NCBI GenBank assembly: GCA_023481105.1
Contig: JAMCWK010000016.1
Location: 1-57,787 of the forward strand
DNA length: 57,787 nucleotides
Origin: Acidobacteriota bacterium
GTDB taxonomy: Bacteria; Acidobacteriota; Terriglobia; Acidiferrales; UBA7541
Direction: 5' to 3'
Shown: in pieces, positions 1 through 8,532 of the stretch
Layout of the letters: the number at the start of each line of letters is the position of its first letter
How positions within the stretch are numbered: position 1 is the stretch's first letter
The notes under the pieces: generated by a model
The model's database searches: none
Seen by the model: only the letters and a program-made list of their open reading frames with translations
Told to the model about the DNA's origin: nothing
Program-made: the position numbers and the translations under genes

Positions 1-108
1 CCGTATCGCGGCATCGGCCCTCCCCCTGGCGCTGCGCCTCCTATTTACCGCCCCCCAGGAGGAACCAACTATGGCAACATCAACGCGTTGTACCCAGTTT
101 TGCAATAG
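1..108 (+). CDS. C-terminal end of an unknown Pro/Gly-rich protein (partial)
   Basis: Frame 1 is open from the window edge to a TAG at 106-108. It encodes about 35 residues rich in proline, glycine and tyrosine, ending NALYPVLQ. Such low-complexity tails are common at the ends of secreted or membrane proteins. There is no domain to recognise, so no function is offered. The reading could be chance, but the frame is fully open and the next gene follows on the same strand. Confidence 0.4.
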   Translation, partial: PYRGIGPPPGAAPPIYRPPGGTNYGNINALYPVLQ

Positions 109-112
109 GCTC

Positions 113-137
113 TAGTGATTAGTGGTTAGTGGCTAGT
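113..137. repeat. Short tandem repeat of a TAGTGRTT-like unit
   Basis: Degenerate head-to-tail units (TAGTGATT, AGTGGTT, AGTGGCT, AGT) fill the gap between the partial gene and the next open frame. This looks like one of several dispersed intergenic repeat types in the window. Confidence 0.5.
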
Positions 138-227
138 AAAGAGCAGGTGTGAAATGACGACTCGTTGACGAAGCTGCCCTGCGAGCATAGGCTTGGCGAC
201 AACGTGGGTCAGAAGAAGCGCGATGCA

Positions 228-1544
228 ATGAGCGGATTGCTTGCAGAGTACGAAGCGCCGGCGGTTGAGCGCGGTTGGATGTGGACGCTGCGCGGGGCCA
301 CGCTTGTGCTGCTTCTGCTGCTGCTGGGACCCGCGGTGTATTCGTGGTTTGCGTCCGCGAATCATCAGATTTCGTTTTTGCTGCCGGCGATGGTGTACGG
401 CGGGCTGCTGTGGGCGCTGCGGGAAAATCCTCCGAGCAAGGGCGCGCTGGCGGCCGCGGTGGGCATGAGCGCGTTTCCGGTGGGACTCGCGCTGCTGGGG
501 ATTGTGTTGCTGGCTGGCGACGCAATGCGGGGCGTCGCGCGACCAGCGTTTCATTGGGAAGCGCCGTGGGCGTTGCTGGCGGTGCTGCAAGTAGTGCTGC
601 TGGCAGGCACCTTGGCATGCACGCACACACTGAAGCTAAACAAAAAGGCCGCGGGCGCGACGTGGGTTGTGCGGATTGCCGCTGTGGCTTCCATTGCACT
701 ACTGCTGCGGCCCGTGTGGTGGAATGCGTGGGCCACGTGGGAGTACGGATACTTAGGGTACTTGTGGTCGCTGCTGTGGCAACTGGGGGGCGCGCTGCTG
801 TGCGGCGTGGTGTTGTGGGCGCAGCGCAAAGAATTTGCGGAATTCAATCGGGAAGCGCGCGGCACCATGATGCTGACGGCGGGCACGGGCGCATATCTTT
901 TGATTTATACATTGGGAAATTTGCTGGCGTCGCTGCTGATGGGGTCGGGAGAACCAAAGGGCAGCAGTATTCTCCCGCTTTTGTTTCTCGGCGGGATTCT
1001 TCTGTCTAACGGCGTGCTCGCCGGCAGTGCCATCCGTGTGTATTACAAATTGGGACGGCAGACCGGAGACGTGGGCAAACTGGTGGGGGCGCTGTTTCTG
1101 GCGGGACTGTGCTGGGCCATTTTTGTTTCTCTAAGCGGGGAAGAACTGCGGCGAGAACACCATCAAGGACGCGGGAATGCAGCTTCGGCGATCGGTTCGC
1201 TGCGCACAATCAACACATGCGAGGTCACCTACGAGAGCACGTATGGCAAGGGATTCAGCCCGACGCTGGCGGCGCTGGGGCCGCCGCTTGCCGGTGATAA
1301 ACCCAGCGCGGCGTATGCGGACCTGATTGACTCCGTGCTCGCGAGCGGACAGAAAACCGGCTACAACTTCGTGTACACGGCGGGTCCGCCGGACAAGGAA
1401 GGCCGCATCATGAGCTACACCGTTGTGGCGCGGCCCGCCACGGCGGGTGTGAGCGGCAACAGCAATTTTTTCACCGACGAAACCGGCGTGATTCGCGCCA
1501 CGAAGGAAAACCGAGCAGCTAATGGCAATGATCCGCCGATCTAG
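228..1544 (+). CDS. Polytopic membrane protein with C-terminal pilin-like domain
   Basis: The 438-residue product has about eight or nine hydrophobic spans in roughly its first 310 residues. A soluble C-terminal domain follows at residues 316-438. That domain has the look of the globular part of acidobacterial type IV pilin-like proteins: ASAIGSLRTINT, then TYGKGFSPTLAAL, then LIDSVLASG and FFTDETGVIR. No prepilin peptidase site or N-terminal pilin helix precedes it. The ATG at 228 was chosen because the hydrophobic region follows shortly after; an upstream in-frame TTG at 165 would add 21 polar residues. An ABC-2 exporter pair follows on the same strand after about 100 bases. The role is unknown; the pilin-like domain may be extracytoplasmic. 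Confidence 0.75.
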   Translation: MSGLLAEYEAPAVERGWMWTLRGATLVLLLLLLGPAVYSWFASANHQISFLLPAMVYGGLLWALRENPPSKGALAAAVGMSAFPVGLALLGIVLLAGDAMRGVARPAFHWEAPWALLAVLQVVLLAGTLACTHTLKLNKKAAGATWVVRIAAVASIALLLRPVWWNAWATWEYGYLGYLWSLLWQLGGALLCGVVLWAQRKEFAEFNREARGTMMLTAGTGAYLLIYTLGNLLASLLMGSGEPKGSSILPLLFLGGILLSNGVLAGSAIRVYYKLGRQTGDVGKLVGALFLAGLCWAIFVSLSGEELRREHHQGRGNAASAIGSLRTINTCEVTYESTYGKGFSPTLAALGPPLAGDKPSAAYADLIDSVLASGQKTGYNFVYTAGPPDKEGRIMSYTVVARPATAGVSGNSNFFTDETGVIRATKENRAANGNDPPI

Positions 1545-1575
1545 CCTCCGTGCGAAACAGCGGGCAGATGAACGG

Positions 1576-1605
1576 TTGACCGTTGCGCGCGTCACAAGGT
1601 AATTT
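1576..1605 (+). promoter_or_regulatory. Candidate sigma-70 promoter before the ABC exporter
   Basis: TTGACC at 1576-1581 and TAATTT at 1600-1605 are separated by 18 bases, about 40 bases upstream of the ATG at 1647. The -35 box is good and the -10 box moderate. Confidence 0.35.
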
Positions 1606-1646
1606 GTGCGTTCGTTGAATTCAGCGGAAGAGGCCCAGGGCACGCG

Positions 1647-2576
1647 ATGAGCGCAGAACTGGCGGTGCAGACACAAGACCTGGAGATGATCTACCGCGAG
1701 ATGTGGCGGAAGCCGGCGCGGGCGCTGACGGGCGTGTCGCTAGAAGTCGAGCGCGGCGTCATCTTCGGACTGCTGGGACAGAACGGCGCGGGCAAGACCA
1801 CGCTGGTGAAGCTGCTGCTCAGCCTGCTGCGGCCGACGAAAGGCACGGCGCGCGTGCTGGGGCACGACCCGTTTGATTCGCGGATGCGGCGGCGCATCGG
1901 CTACCTGCCGGAACAGATGCGCCTGCCGGAGTACATGAAGGCGACTGGCTTTCTGCACTACATGGGCGAACTGAACGGCGTGGACAGCGCGACGTTGAAA
2001 AAGCGCATTCCCGCGCTGCTCGAGCTGGTGGGCCTGCCCGGCGAGAAAAAACTTTTGAGCGCGTACTCGAAAGGCATGCAGCAGCGGCTGGGACTGGCGC
2101 AGGCGCTGCTCAACGAACCGGACCTGCTGTTCCTCGACGAGCCCACGGAAGGGCTGGACCCGCTGGGGCGCAAGCAGGTGCGCGATTTGCTGGTGAGCCT
2201 GCGCGCCGGCGGCAAGACGATTTTTCTGAATTCGCACCTGCTCTCGGAAATCGAACTGGTGTGCGACCGCGTGGTCATCCTGAACCGCGGCGAGGTAGTG
2301 CGTCAAGGCACGCCGGCGGAGTTCGCCAAGCATACCGGCGAATACCGCATCCGCGTTGCCGAAGCGAGTGATGCAGTGCGCGCCGCAGTGGCCGGTGTGG
2401 TGCCCGGCGCGCAGTGGGAGGACAATACGGTTCTTGTTTCGCCGGAGAATCGCGCGCAGCTCAACGCGTTGATTGACCGCTTGCGCGCGGTGCCGGTGGA
2501 GATCGAAACCATCGAGCCGGTGCATTCCACGCTGGAGGAATATTTCATTCAAGTAGTGACAGGAGCCGGAGCGTGA
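1647..2576 (+). CDS. ABC transporter ATP-binding protein (ABC-2 type)
   Basis: This 309-residue cytoplasmic ATPase should power the permease encoded directly downstream. Walker A is GQNGAGKT at residues 44-51, the family signature is YSKGMQQR around 140-147, and Walker B is [10 protein letters not shown] around 160-169. An SHLLSEIE switch-type histidine region follows. The C-terminal 80 residues form the accessory domain usual in CcmA/NatA-like exporters. The stop codon overlaps the start of the permease gene, so the two are translationally coupled. The substrate cannot be read from sequence. Lipids, small molecules or a gliding/pilus-related cargo are all possible for this subfamily. Confidence 0.92.
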   Translation: MSAELAVQTQDLEMIYREMWRKPARALTGVSLEVERGVIFGLLGQNGAGKTTLVKLLLSLLRPTKGTARVLGHDPFDSRMRRRIGYLPEQMRLPEYMKATGFLHYMGELNGVDSATLKKRIPALLELVGLPGEKKLLSAYSKGMQQRLGLAQALLNEPDLLFLDEPTEGLDPLGRKQVRDLLVSLRAGGKTIFLNSHLLSEIELVCDRVVILNRGEVVRQGTPAEFAKHTGEYRIRVAEASDAVRAAVAGVVPGAQWEDNTVLVSPENRAQLNALIDRLRAVPVEIETIEPVHSTLEEYFIQVVTGAGA

Positions 2577-3388
2577 TGGGCGCCATTATTCGCGACACGA
2601 TTCTCGAGTCCATTCACCGCAAGATGGGGCTGGCGCTGATTCTTTTTTCGCTGCTCGTCCCGGTGATCCTGATCGGAATGATCCGTTTGGAGCACACGCC
2701 CAAAGGCGAAGTCGAGGTGGCGATGATCGGCTTTCACTCCCTGCCACCAGAGGTTTTCGCGCTAAGCACGTTCATGGGACTGCTGGACCTGCTCAACAGT
2801 TGGTGGGCAATTCTCGGAGTTTTTGCGATTACGCCGCTACTGATGTCCTACATGGAAAAAGGCCGCGCGGAACTGGTAATCGCCAAAGGCACACCCCGCT
2901 GGAAACTCTGCCTGGGACGCTACCTTGGTTCCGTCGTACTTTTTGCGACGCTGGTTTTCTTTATGGCAGTGGTGCCCGCCGTATACCTCTGGGCACGGAC
3001 CGGTGTTTCCATCCGGCAGTTTCTCATTGCGAGCTGCCTTTCCGCCTTTACGTTCGGCGTGCTGCTGTCCCTGATTTCCATCCTGGCGATGGGTGCTACG
3101 CACCCGGCGATACCCATTATTTTTGCCTTCGTGTTTAACATGTTCGTGCCGCAACTCGCGCAGCGCAAAGCCGTCTTCTACCAGGACATCATCACCTCGC
3201 AATGGGGACAGTGGCTGCTGGACTGGGTGTATCGCATCTTGCCAAAGACATCCGAACTGGTAGTGGCTTCGCGGAAATATCTCAACGCCGGCGTGCTGGA
3301 CTCGTGGTGGCCGATCTGGTCGAGCGCGCTGTTTGTCGTGGGCGCGCTGGCGCTTTCGTGCTGGCTGCTGCACAAAAAGTCGTTTTGA
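2576..3388 (+). CDS. ABC-2 type permease
   Basis: This integral membrane protein of 270 residues has about six hydrophobic segments; the first spans roughly residues 17-36. It starts with ATG in a TGATG overlap with the ATPase stop. A GTG three bases upstream (2573) is the alternative start, and AGGAG at 2561-2565 fits either. The segment with MEKGRAELVIAKG, then a Gly/Arg loop, is typical of the coupling loop in ABC-2 permeases. It should pair with the ATPase to form a homodimeric-permease exporter. The gene is followed by about 195 bases containing a dispersed repeat and a promoter for lemA. Confidence 0.85.
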   Translation: MGAIIRDTILESIHRKMGLALILFSLLVPVILIGMIRLEHTPKGEVEVAMIGFHSLPPEVFALSTFMGLLDLLNSWWAILGVFAITPLLMSYMEKGRAELVIAKGTPRWKLCLGRYLGSVVLFATLVFFMAVVPAVYLWARTGVSIRQFLIASCLSAFTFGVLLSLISILAMGATHPAIPIIFAFVFNMFVPQLAQRKAVFYQDIITSQWGQWLLDWVYRILPKTSELVVASRKYLNAGVLDSWWPIWSSALFVVGALALSCWLLHKKSF

Positions 3389-3420
3389 CGAAGGACGAAA
3401 GAAGAAGGACGAAGGTAAAG

Positions 3421-3449
3421 ACAAAGCGGCGTCAAGCCGCCGCACTCCA
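3421..3449. repeat. 29-bp hairpin repeat, copy 1 (GCGGCG/CGCCGC stem)
   Basis: This 29-base sequence is identical to 8533-8561. Its core GCGGCGTCAAGCCGCCGC can fold into a hairpin. It lies between two genes on the same strand and looks like a REP-type dispersed element. Confidence 0.75.
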
Positions 3450-3505
3450 TAAAAATCCAAGACTGATATTTTTCGGTTTTGCCAACGTATTTGCTGATGA
3501 GTGGC

Positions 3506-3534
3506 TTTACACGCTCCGGTGCGCGTCGTATAGT
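3506..3534 (+). promoter_or_regulatory. Promoter of the lemA/DUF2207 operon
   Basis: TTTACA at 3506-3511 and TATAGT at 3529-3534 with exactly 17 bases between them. The predicted start of transcription is about 45 bases before the lemA ATG at 3585. Confidence 0.55.
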
Positions 3535-3584
3535 GTGCGCAAGACGGGCGGTGGGATGCGAATCCCGGAATCGAGGCACACCCG

Positions 3585-4142
3585 ATGATGATTGCGTTGA
3601 TTGTGCTCGCCGTGGTCGTGGTGGTGGTGATCGGCATCTACAACAGCCTGGTGCGGCTGCGCGTGCAGTGCGACAACGCCTGGGCGGACATTGACGTGCA
3701 GCTCAAGCGCCGCTATGACCTGATCCCCAACGTGGTGGAGACAGTGAAAGGCTACGCCTCACACGAAAAGGGCACGCTGGAAGGCGTGATCAACGCGCGC
3801 AACAAAGCCATGAGCGCGCAAGGGCCCGCGGCGAAGGCCGAGGCCGAAGGTCTGCTCACCGGCGCGCTGCGGCAACTGTTTGCGCTGGCGGAGGCCTACC
3901 CGCAACTGCGCGCGGTGGAGAGCTTCACCCAGCTGCAAGGCACGCTGGGCGAAATTGAAGAGGTGGTGCAGAACGCGCGGCGCTACTACAACGCCGTGGT
4001 GCGCGACCTCAATACGAAAATTGCCGTTTTCCCCTCCAACATCGTGGCCGGAATGTTCGGCTTCAAAACGCGCGAGTTCTTCGAGCTGAAGGACGCAGCG
4101 CAGCGCGAAGCGCCCAAGGTCAGCTTCAGCGCCGCGCAGTAA
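3585..4142 (+). CDS. lemA: LemA family protein
   Basis: This 185-residue protein has one N-terminal membrane anchor (residues 2-20, very Val/Ile rich) followed by the helical LemA core. Family hallmarks are NAWADIDVQLKRRYDLIPN near residues 33-51, VETVKGYASHE just after it, and the C-terminal FPSNIVAGMFGF. The family forms helical bundles facing the periplasm or outside; its biochemical role is not settled. The next gene, only a few bases downstream, is a DUF2207 membrane protein. LemA and DUF2207 proteins are a recurrent gene pair, which supports a shared membrane function. Confidence 0.93.
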   Translation: MMIALIVLAVVVVVVIGIYNSLVRLRVQCDNAWADIDVQLKRRYDLIPNVVETVKGYASHEKGTLEGVINARNKAMSAQGPAAKAEAEGLLTGALRQLFALAEAYPQLRAVESFTQLQGTLGEIEEVVQNARRYYNAVVRDLNTKIAVFPSNIVAGMFGFKTREFFELKDAAQREAPKVSFSAAQ

Positions 4143-4154
4143 GCCGGGGTGAAC

Positions 4155-5870
4155 ATGCTGCGACGCGTGCTGTGGTGCGCGCTGTTGCTGGTGGCGCTGG
4201 CGGCGCCGGTGGCGGCGCGCTCGCTGGTGATCCAGCGCTTCGATGTGCGCGTGGAAGTGCGCGCGGATGGAAGCATCGCGGTCACGGAAATCATCGAGCC
4301 GCGCTTCAACGGCAAGTGGAACGGCCTCTACCGCACGATCCCCGTCGAATACAAGACACCGCAAGGATTCAACAAGACATTTTTCTTGGACCTGGAAAGC
4401 GTCACGGACGGCGAAGGGCATTCGCTGAAGGTGGAAAGCACGCGCGAGCGGCACTACCGCAAACTGAAAATCTGGGTGCCCGGCGCGGAGGACGCCGTGC
4501 GCACCATCATGATTCGCTATACGGTTCCCAACGCGCTGCTGTTTTTCGAAGACCACGACGAGCTCTACTGGAACATCACCGGCGATGAATGGGACGTGCC
4601 GATCCAGGACGCCGGCGCGGTCATCCAGTTGCCGGCGGGCGCCACCGGCATCCGCACACTGGCGTTCACCGGCGGCTACGGCTCGAAGGAACACGACGCC
4701 GACGTCACCGTGAACGGCAATGAGATTATTTTCAAGATGCGGCGCAATTTGGCCTTCCGCGAGGGCTTGACCGCGGTGGTCGGCTGGGACAAAGGGCTGG
4801 TGCGCGAGCCTACGGCCGCCGACAATGCCGGAAACTTTCTGCGCAGCAACTGGCCGCTCGTGGTTCCCATCGTGGTTTTCGGGCTGATGTACTGGCTGTG
4901 GAACACGCGCGGGCGGGACCCGCGGCTGCGGCCGATTGCCGCGCGCTACGATCCGCCAGAGGGACTGACGCCGGCGGAAGTGGGAACGCTGTGCGACAAC
5001 TCCGCGGACATGCGCGACATCACCGCCACACTGGTGGACCTCGCTGTGCGCGGCTACATCCTCATCGAAGAAAAAAAAGAAGAGCAATTGATGGGGCTGT
5101 TCTCCAATACGGAATACGTCTTCCACCTGCGCAAGAGCGCAAAGGAATGGGGCGAGTTGAAGGCGCACGAGCGGCGGCTGCTGGACGGATTGTTTACCGG
5201 CGGCGGGTTGCAGACGGTGAAGCTCTCCGACCTGGAAAACAAATTCTACAAGGAGCTGCCGGGAATCAAGGACCGCGTCTTCGACGCGCTGATGGCGCGC
5301 AAGTATTACGCGCAGCGGCCGGACAAAGTGAAGGCCGGCTACCTGATCGGCGGCGTGATTATCGGGTTTGGCGGATTCTGGGCGGGCGGAATGCTCGCGG
5401 GCACCACCGGCATGCAGCCCGCGCCGTTCATGCTGGCTGCGATTCTGAGCGCCCTCATCGTGTGCGGCTTTGGATGGTTTATGCCCGCGCGCACGCTGAA
5501 GGGCAGCGAAGCGCTGGAAGGCGTGCTGGGCTTCGAGGAATTTCTGGGACGCGTGGAGGCCGACCGCTACGATCGCATGGTGAAGACACCGCAGCTCTTT
5601 GAAAAATATCTGCCGTTCGCGATGGCGCTGGGCGTCGAGAAGAATTGGACGAAAGCCTTTGAAGGCATCTGCAATCAGCCGCCCGACTGGTATCGCGGGG
5701 GCGACTTCACATCGTTTCGCACCACAAATTTTGTGAATAACTTGAACCGCATGTCCACGCAGGCGGCTTCGTCCATGGCTTCCGCGCCGCGCAGCTCGGG
5801 AAGCTCGGGATTTGGCGGCGGAGGTTCGTCCGGCGGCGGAGGCGGCGGCGGTGGCGGCGGAGGATTTTGA
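4155..5870 (+). CDS. DUF2207 family membrane protein with glycine-rich tail
   Basis: The 571-residue product starts with a signal peptide (residues 1-22, ending PVAARS). A beta-rich extracytoplasmic DUF2207 domain follows (FDVRVEVRADGSIAVTE near the start, then KWNGLYRTIP). A membrane span (LVVPIVVFGLMYWLW) lies near residue 240 and one or two more near 400-440. The last 25 residues are almost pure glycine and serine, as in many members of this family. ATG at 4155 is preferred; GTG at 4149 is two codons upstream and only six bases after the lemA stop. The gene is cotranscribed with lemA. Function is unknown, and the Gly-rich tail may be a flexible cytoplasmic or surface extension. Confidence 0.88.
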   Translation: MLRRVLWCALLLVALAAPVAARSLVIQRFDVRVEVRADGSIAVTEIIEPRFNGKWNGLYRTIPVEYKTPQGFNKTFFLDLESVTDGEGHSLKVESTRERHYRKLKIWVPGAEDAVRTIMIRYTVPNALLFFEDHDELYWNITGDEWDVPIQDAGAVIQLPAGATGIRTLAFTGGYGSKEHDADVTVNGNEIIFKMRRNLAFREGLTAVVGWDKGLVREPTAADNAGNFLRSNWPLVVPIVVFGLMYWLWNTRGRDPRLRPIAARYDPPEGLTPAEVGTLCDNSADMRDITATLVDLAVRGYILIEEKKEEQLMGLFSNTEYVFHLRKSAKEWGELKAHERRLLDGLFTGGGLQTVKLSDLENKFYKELPGIKDRVFDALMARKYYAQRPDKVKAGYLIGGVIIGFGGFWAGGMLAGTTGMQPAPFMLAAILSALIVCGFGWFMPARTLKGSEALEGVLGFEEFLGRVEADRYDRMVKTPQLFEKYLPFAMALGVEKNWTKAFEGICNQPPDWYRGGDFTSFRTTNFVNNLNRMSTQAASSMASAPRSSGSSGFGGGGSSGGGGGGGGGGGF

Positions 5871-5885
5871 AAAGCAAGACTTGAA

Positions 5886-5914
5886 ACCGCAGATGAACGC
5901 GGATAAACGCAGAT
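5886..5914. repeat. Dispersed intergenic repeat (CCGCAGATGAACGCGGAT type)
   Basis: The sequence CCGCAGATGAACGCGGATAA and its continuation look like a widespread intergenic repeat type that I have seen described in large soil-bacterium genomes. Only one copy is visible here, so the repeat call rests on recognition rather than on a second copy. Confidence 0.35.
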
Positions 5915-5964
5915 TGAAGTCCACACATCCACGTTTTGGCAAAGCTCCCGTCACGATATTTCGC

Positions 5965-5985
5965 ACGCTCCTTTCGCAGGAGCGT
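5965..5985. other. Perfect 8-bp-stem hairpin upstream of the NTF2-like gene
   Basis: ACGCTCCT, a 5-base loop, then AGGAGCGT form a perfect inverted repeat. No T-run follows, so it is not a standard terminator. It lies about 45 bases before the ATG at 6028 and could be an operator or a stabilising stem. Confidence 0.45.
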
Positions 5986-6027
5986 TGCTGGTAGAATCGT
6001 GGCAGCCGCCCGCCCGCGAGGTGACCC

Positions 6028-6405
6028 ATGAGCAAGCAAATCCAAAAACAAATTCTCCGCCTGGAGCGAGAGCAGGCTGCGGCGATCAATCGCGGCGACC
6101 TGCGCGGGGCCGTGCAGATGTTCGATAAAAGCCTGGTGGGATTTTCCTCGACCACGCATGCGCGGATCCACGGGCTCACGGCGCTGGGAAGAACGTTCCA
6201 GCACTATTGGAAGCGCGCGCCGAAAATGACGTACCGCATCGAACAGCCGCACGTGCACGTGAGCGGCAATTCCGCGGTGGCGACGTTTTACTGGAAGGTG
6301 TGGCTGGGCGCGGGACGCACCGTGCGCGGGCGCGCCACGCATGTCTTTGCGCGCAAGGGCAAGAACTGGCGCGTGGTGCACGAGCACTTTTCTCGCGCGC
6401 ACTAA
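6028..6405 (+). CDS. NTF2-like / SnoaL-like protein
   Basis: The 125-residue cytoplasmic protein has the cone-shaped NTF2-like pattern. A first helix (LEREQAAAINRGDLRGAVQMF) leads to a Phe/Ser loop, then strands YRIEQPHVHVSG, AVATFYWKVWL and WRVVHEHFSR. The final His-Glu-His-Phe matches the SnoaL_3 style of ketosteroid-isomerase homologues that bind small ligands. Such proteins may be enzymes, binding proteins or assembly domains, and nothing nearby indicates a substrate. It stands alone between a hairpin-bearing upstream region and a convergent gene. Confidence 0.7.
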   Translation: MSKQIQKQILRLEREQAAAINRGDLRGAVQMFDKSLVGFSSTTHARIHGLTALGRTFQHYWKRAPKMTYRIEQPHVHVSGNSAVATFYWKVWLGAGRTVRGRATHVFARKGKNWRVVHEHFSRAH

Positions 6406-6435
6406 TTTTGGAAAATGGGAATTTGCGAAGGGGTG

Positions 6436-6915
6436 CTAGCGCGAGGCGGCGCGCTGCGGCGCTTTGCCGCGCGGCGGAAATTTGGCGAGCTGCTGACGCA
6501 GGTCGCCGACCCACGCGCGCAATTCTTCCGGACTACATTCCAGATCGGCCCAGACCTCGCCGGGGGCGCCGCTCGACTCCAGCCAAGCGGGGCGATGCTC
6601 GCGTTCAAAGTAAACGCACAGGCTGATGCGCTCTTCGCTCCAGCGCTGCACCTCCAAGCGCAGATTGGGCTCCTGAAATTTCATCTCCGTAATTTGCGGG
6701 GCGGAAAGCGCCATGGCTTCGAGCCAGTCCGCCAGCGCCAGAATCTCTCGCGTAAACAGGGCCGGCTGGATGGTGGTCCAGGCGTGCCCCTCGAAGGCGG
6801 CGCGGGTGTACACGCGCAGGCGGTTCGCTTCGCTGTCGTTTTCGTCGGCCTGCGCGGAATGGTAGCCGATGATGCGCAGTTCAAAAGAATCGGAGCTGGG
6901 TCCTCGAAGTTCCAT
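6436..6915 (-). CDS. WapI-family immunity-like protein
   Basis: The start is the ATG at 6915, giving 159 residues; the open frame extends further upstream only as antisense of the divergent glycosyltransferase. Features match the WapI immunity-like family: FELRIIGYHSAQ with an Asp/Glu/Asn run, RLRVYTRA, a conserved tryptophan, LADWLEAM and FQEPNLRLEV. In Bacillus, WapI neutralises the WapA contact-dependent tRNase toxin. Homologues without any toxin are frequent, and I see no RHS or WapA-like gene here. Whether this copy is protective or has another role is unknown. Confidence 0.65.
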   Translation of the reverse strand: MELRGPSSDSFELRIIGYHSAQADENDSEANRLRVYTRAAFEGHAWTTIQPALFTREILALADWLEAMALSAPQITEMKFQEPNLRLEVQRWSEERISLCVYFEREHRPAWLESSGAPGEVWADLECSPEELRAWVGDLRQQLAKFPPRGKAPQRAASR

Positions 6916-7069
6916 CACGGAGCCTCGACTGGCAAGAAGGCGGGTAATAGTGTAGCGTCTTGCGCCGCTGAGAGGAATGCCCTCTTGCCGGCTACCCAGC
7001 CGCCGCAGAAGAAAGTGCAGTGCGCCGTCCGTATTCCAAGCGGATTCGTAACGCAACGGAGAATCGAAC

Positions 7070-7768
7070 TTGCTATCGCTGATCGTGCCGACGTACAACG
7101 AGCGGCAAAACATCGTACAACTGGTGGCGCGCGCGGGAAAAACGCTGGCAGCGACGGGCGAACCCTTCGAGCTGATCATCGTGGACGACAACAGCCCGGA
7201 CGGCACCGCGGGCGAAGTGCGGCGCTTGCAGGCCGAGCGGCCGTGGCTGAAGCTGCTGGTGCGTGAGGACGAGCGGGACCTTTCCACCGCGGTGCTGGCC
7301 GGGTGGAAGATGGCGCAGGGCGAAATTCTCGGCGTGATGGATGGCGACCTGCAACATCCGCCGGAAATATTGTTGAAGCTGTTCGAGGCGATGCGCCAGA
7401 CGCACGGAGACATCGTTGTCGCCAGCCGGAACGTCGAGCACGGGAGCGTCAGCGACTGGAAATTCCGGCGGCGCATCATTTCCTGGACGGCGACGCTGCT
7501 GGCGGCAGTCCTGCTGCCGGCGAAAATTCGGCGCGTGAAAGATCCCATGTCGGGATTTTTTCTGCTGCGGCGGACAGTGGTGGAAGGGCGCACGCTGAAA
7601 CCGCTGGGCTACAAAATTCTGCTGGAAGTGCTGGCGCGGGGAAATTACGAGAAGGCCGTCGAAGTGCCCTACGTGTTCGAAGAGCGCGCGCGCGGCGGAA
7701 GCAAGATGGGCGTGGTGCAGGTGTGGCGCTACCTGGTGCACCTAGCGCGCATCCGGTTTACTTCTTGA
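7070..7768 (+). CDS. Polyprenol-phosphate mannosyltransferase-like GT2
   Basis: This 232-residue glycosyltransferase of family 2 resembles dolichol/polyprenol monophosphate mannose synthases. The start is a TTG preceded by CGGAGA at 7 bases. The fold begins immediately (SLIVPTYNERQNI). It contains the nucleotide-sugar motif VDDNSPDGT near residues 39-47 and the metal-binding VMDGDLQHPPE near 90-100, then the DPMSGFFLLRR motif. It lacks the C-terminal membrane domain of larger homologues, so it is probably a peripheral membrane enzyme loading a sugar on a lipid carrier. Its 3' end overlaps the convergent AlkD-like gene by 11 bases. Confidence 0.88.
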   Translation: MLSLIVPTYNERQNIVQLVARAGKTLAATGEPFELIIVDDNSPDGTAGEVRRLQAERPWLKLLVREDERDLSTAVLAGWKMAQGEILGVMDGDLQHPPEILLKLFEAMRQTHGDIVVASRNVEHGSVSDWKFRRRIISWTATLLAAVLLPAKIRRVKDPMSGFFLLRRTVVEGRTLKPLGYKILLEVLARGNYEKAVEVPYVFEERARGGSKMGVVQVWRYLVHLARIRFTS

Positions 7769-8483
7769 AATTCGATCTGCGCTTTCTTGCTTTGGTTGCC
7801 AATCTTTTCTGCACCATTTCGCTGGTCAATTCGCGCAAAGCGTCGGCGGCAATCCAGCGCGCGGCAGGGCTGTCCAGCGCGCGGATTTTTCTGCCGGTGG
7901 CGATGGCAGATTTGTTCAGGGGCAAATTGCGCTTGCCGATTTGGCGCAGCGCCCAGTTGACGGCTTTCTTCACGAAATGGCGCTCGTCGCGCGCGGCACG
8001 CTGGATGATGGGCAGGAGCTTTAGAAATTTTTCGTTGGCGGCTTGCTTGTCGTGCACGGCGAGATAAGCCATCAGCGAAAAACCAGCGCGCTTGACGAAC
8101 TCCTCTTCCCGGCGGCTCCAAGCCAGGGCCATCTTCCACGCGTGCGGCGTGTACACAAAGAGGTGGCAACAGCATCCGTCCACCACATCCCAGGAGGCGA
8201 AGTCGCGCGCCCAGCGCTCCATTTGCGCGGGCGTGACGCGCGCGGGATCGCCGATCATGGCGGCGAGATGCCGCGCGTCGTGGATGCCGGAGGTCCACAA
8301 TTGCAGCGAGAGTTTCTGGTCGCAGCCGATTTCGCGCGCGAGTTTGTGCAGCGCGGGCGCGGAAACACCGTAGGCCTTTTTCACATGCACGCCGAAGCGC
8401 GCCATGCCGGCCACGTTGGTGGGATTGCCAAGAGATCTTAGGCGGGCGAGAACGTCGCGGAGATTTTGTGAACGAGAAAGCAT
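7758..8483 (-). CDS. AlkD-like DNA alkylation repair protein
   Basis: The 241-residue protein consists of HEAT-like helical repeats of the AlkC/AlkD glycosylase superfamily, which removes N3- and N7-alkylated purines without flipping the base. Recognisable are LGNPTNVAGMARFGV near the start, the SWDVVDGCC segment in the middle and HFVKKAVNWALRQIGKR, the most conserved part of the family. A basic C-terminus (RKRRSNFKK) fits DNA binding. The ATG at 8483 is preferred to a longer frame opening at 8534. It is convergent with the glycosyltransferase gene. Confidence 0.85.
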   Translation of the reverse strand: MLSRSQNLRDVLARLRSLGNPTNVAGMARFGVHVKKAYGVSAPALHKLAREIGCDQKLSLQLWTSGIHDARHLAAMIGDPARVTPAQMERWARDFASWDVVDGCCCHLFVYTPHAWKMALAWSRREEEFVKRAGFSLMAYLAVHDKQAANEKFLKLLPIIQRAARDERHFVKKAVNWALRQIGKRNLPLNKSAIATGRKIRALDSPAARWIAADALRELTSEMVQKRLATKARKRRSNFKK

Positions 8484-8532
8484 CGTTTTTTCCCAATTGC
8501 CGGCCCAGCGTAACCTAGCTACTGTTACGCAC

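Noticed and set aside
3759-6179. An 806-codon open frame on the minus strand
   Set aside because: It is antisense to lemA and the DUF2207 gene, both with clear family motifs. The frame is Arg/His/Ala-rich and lacks any domain; long antisense frames are normal at this GC content.
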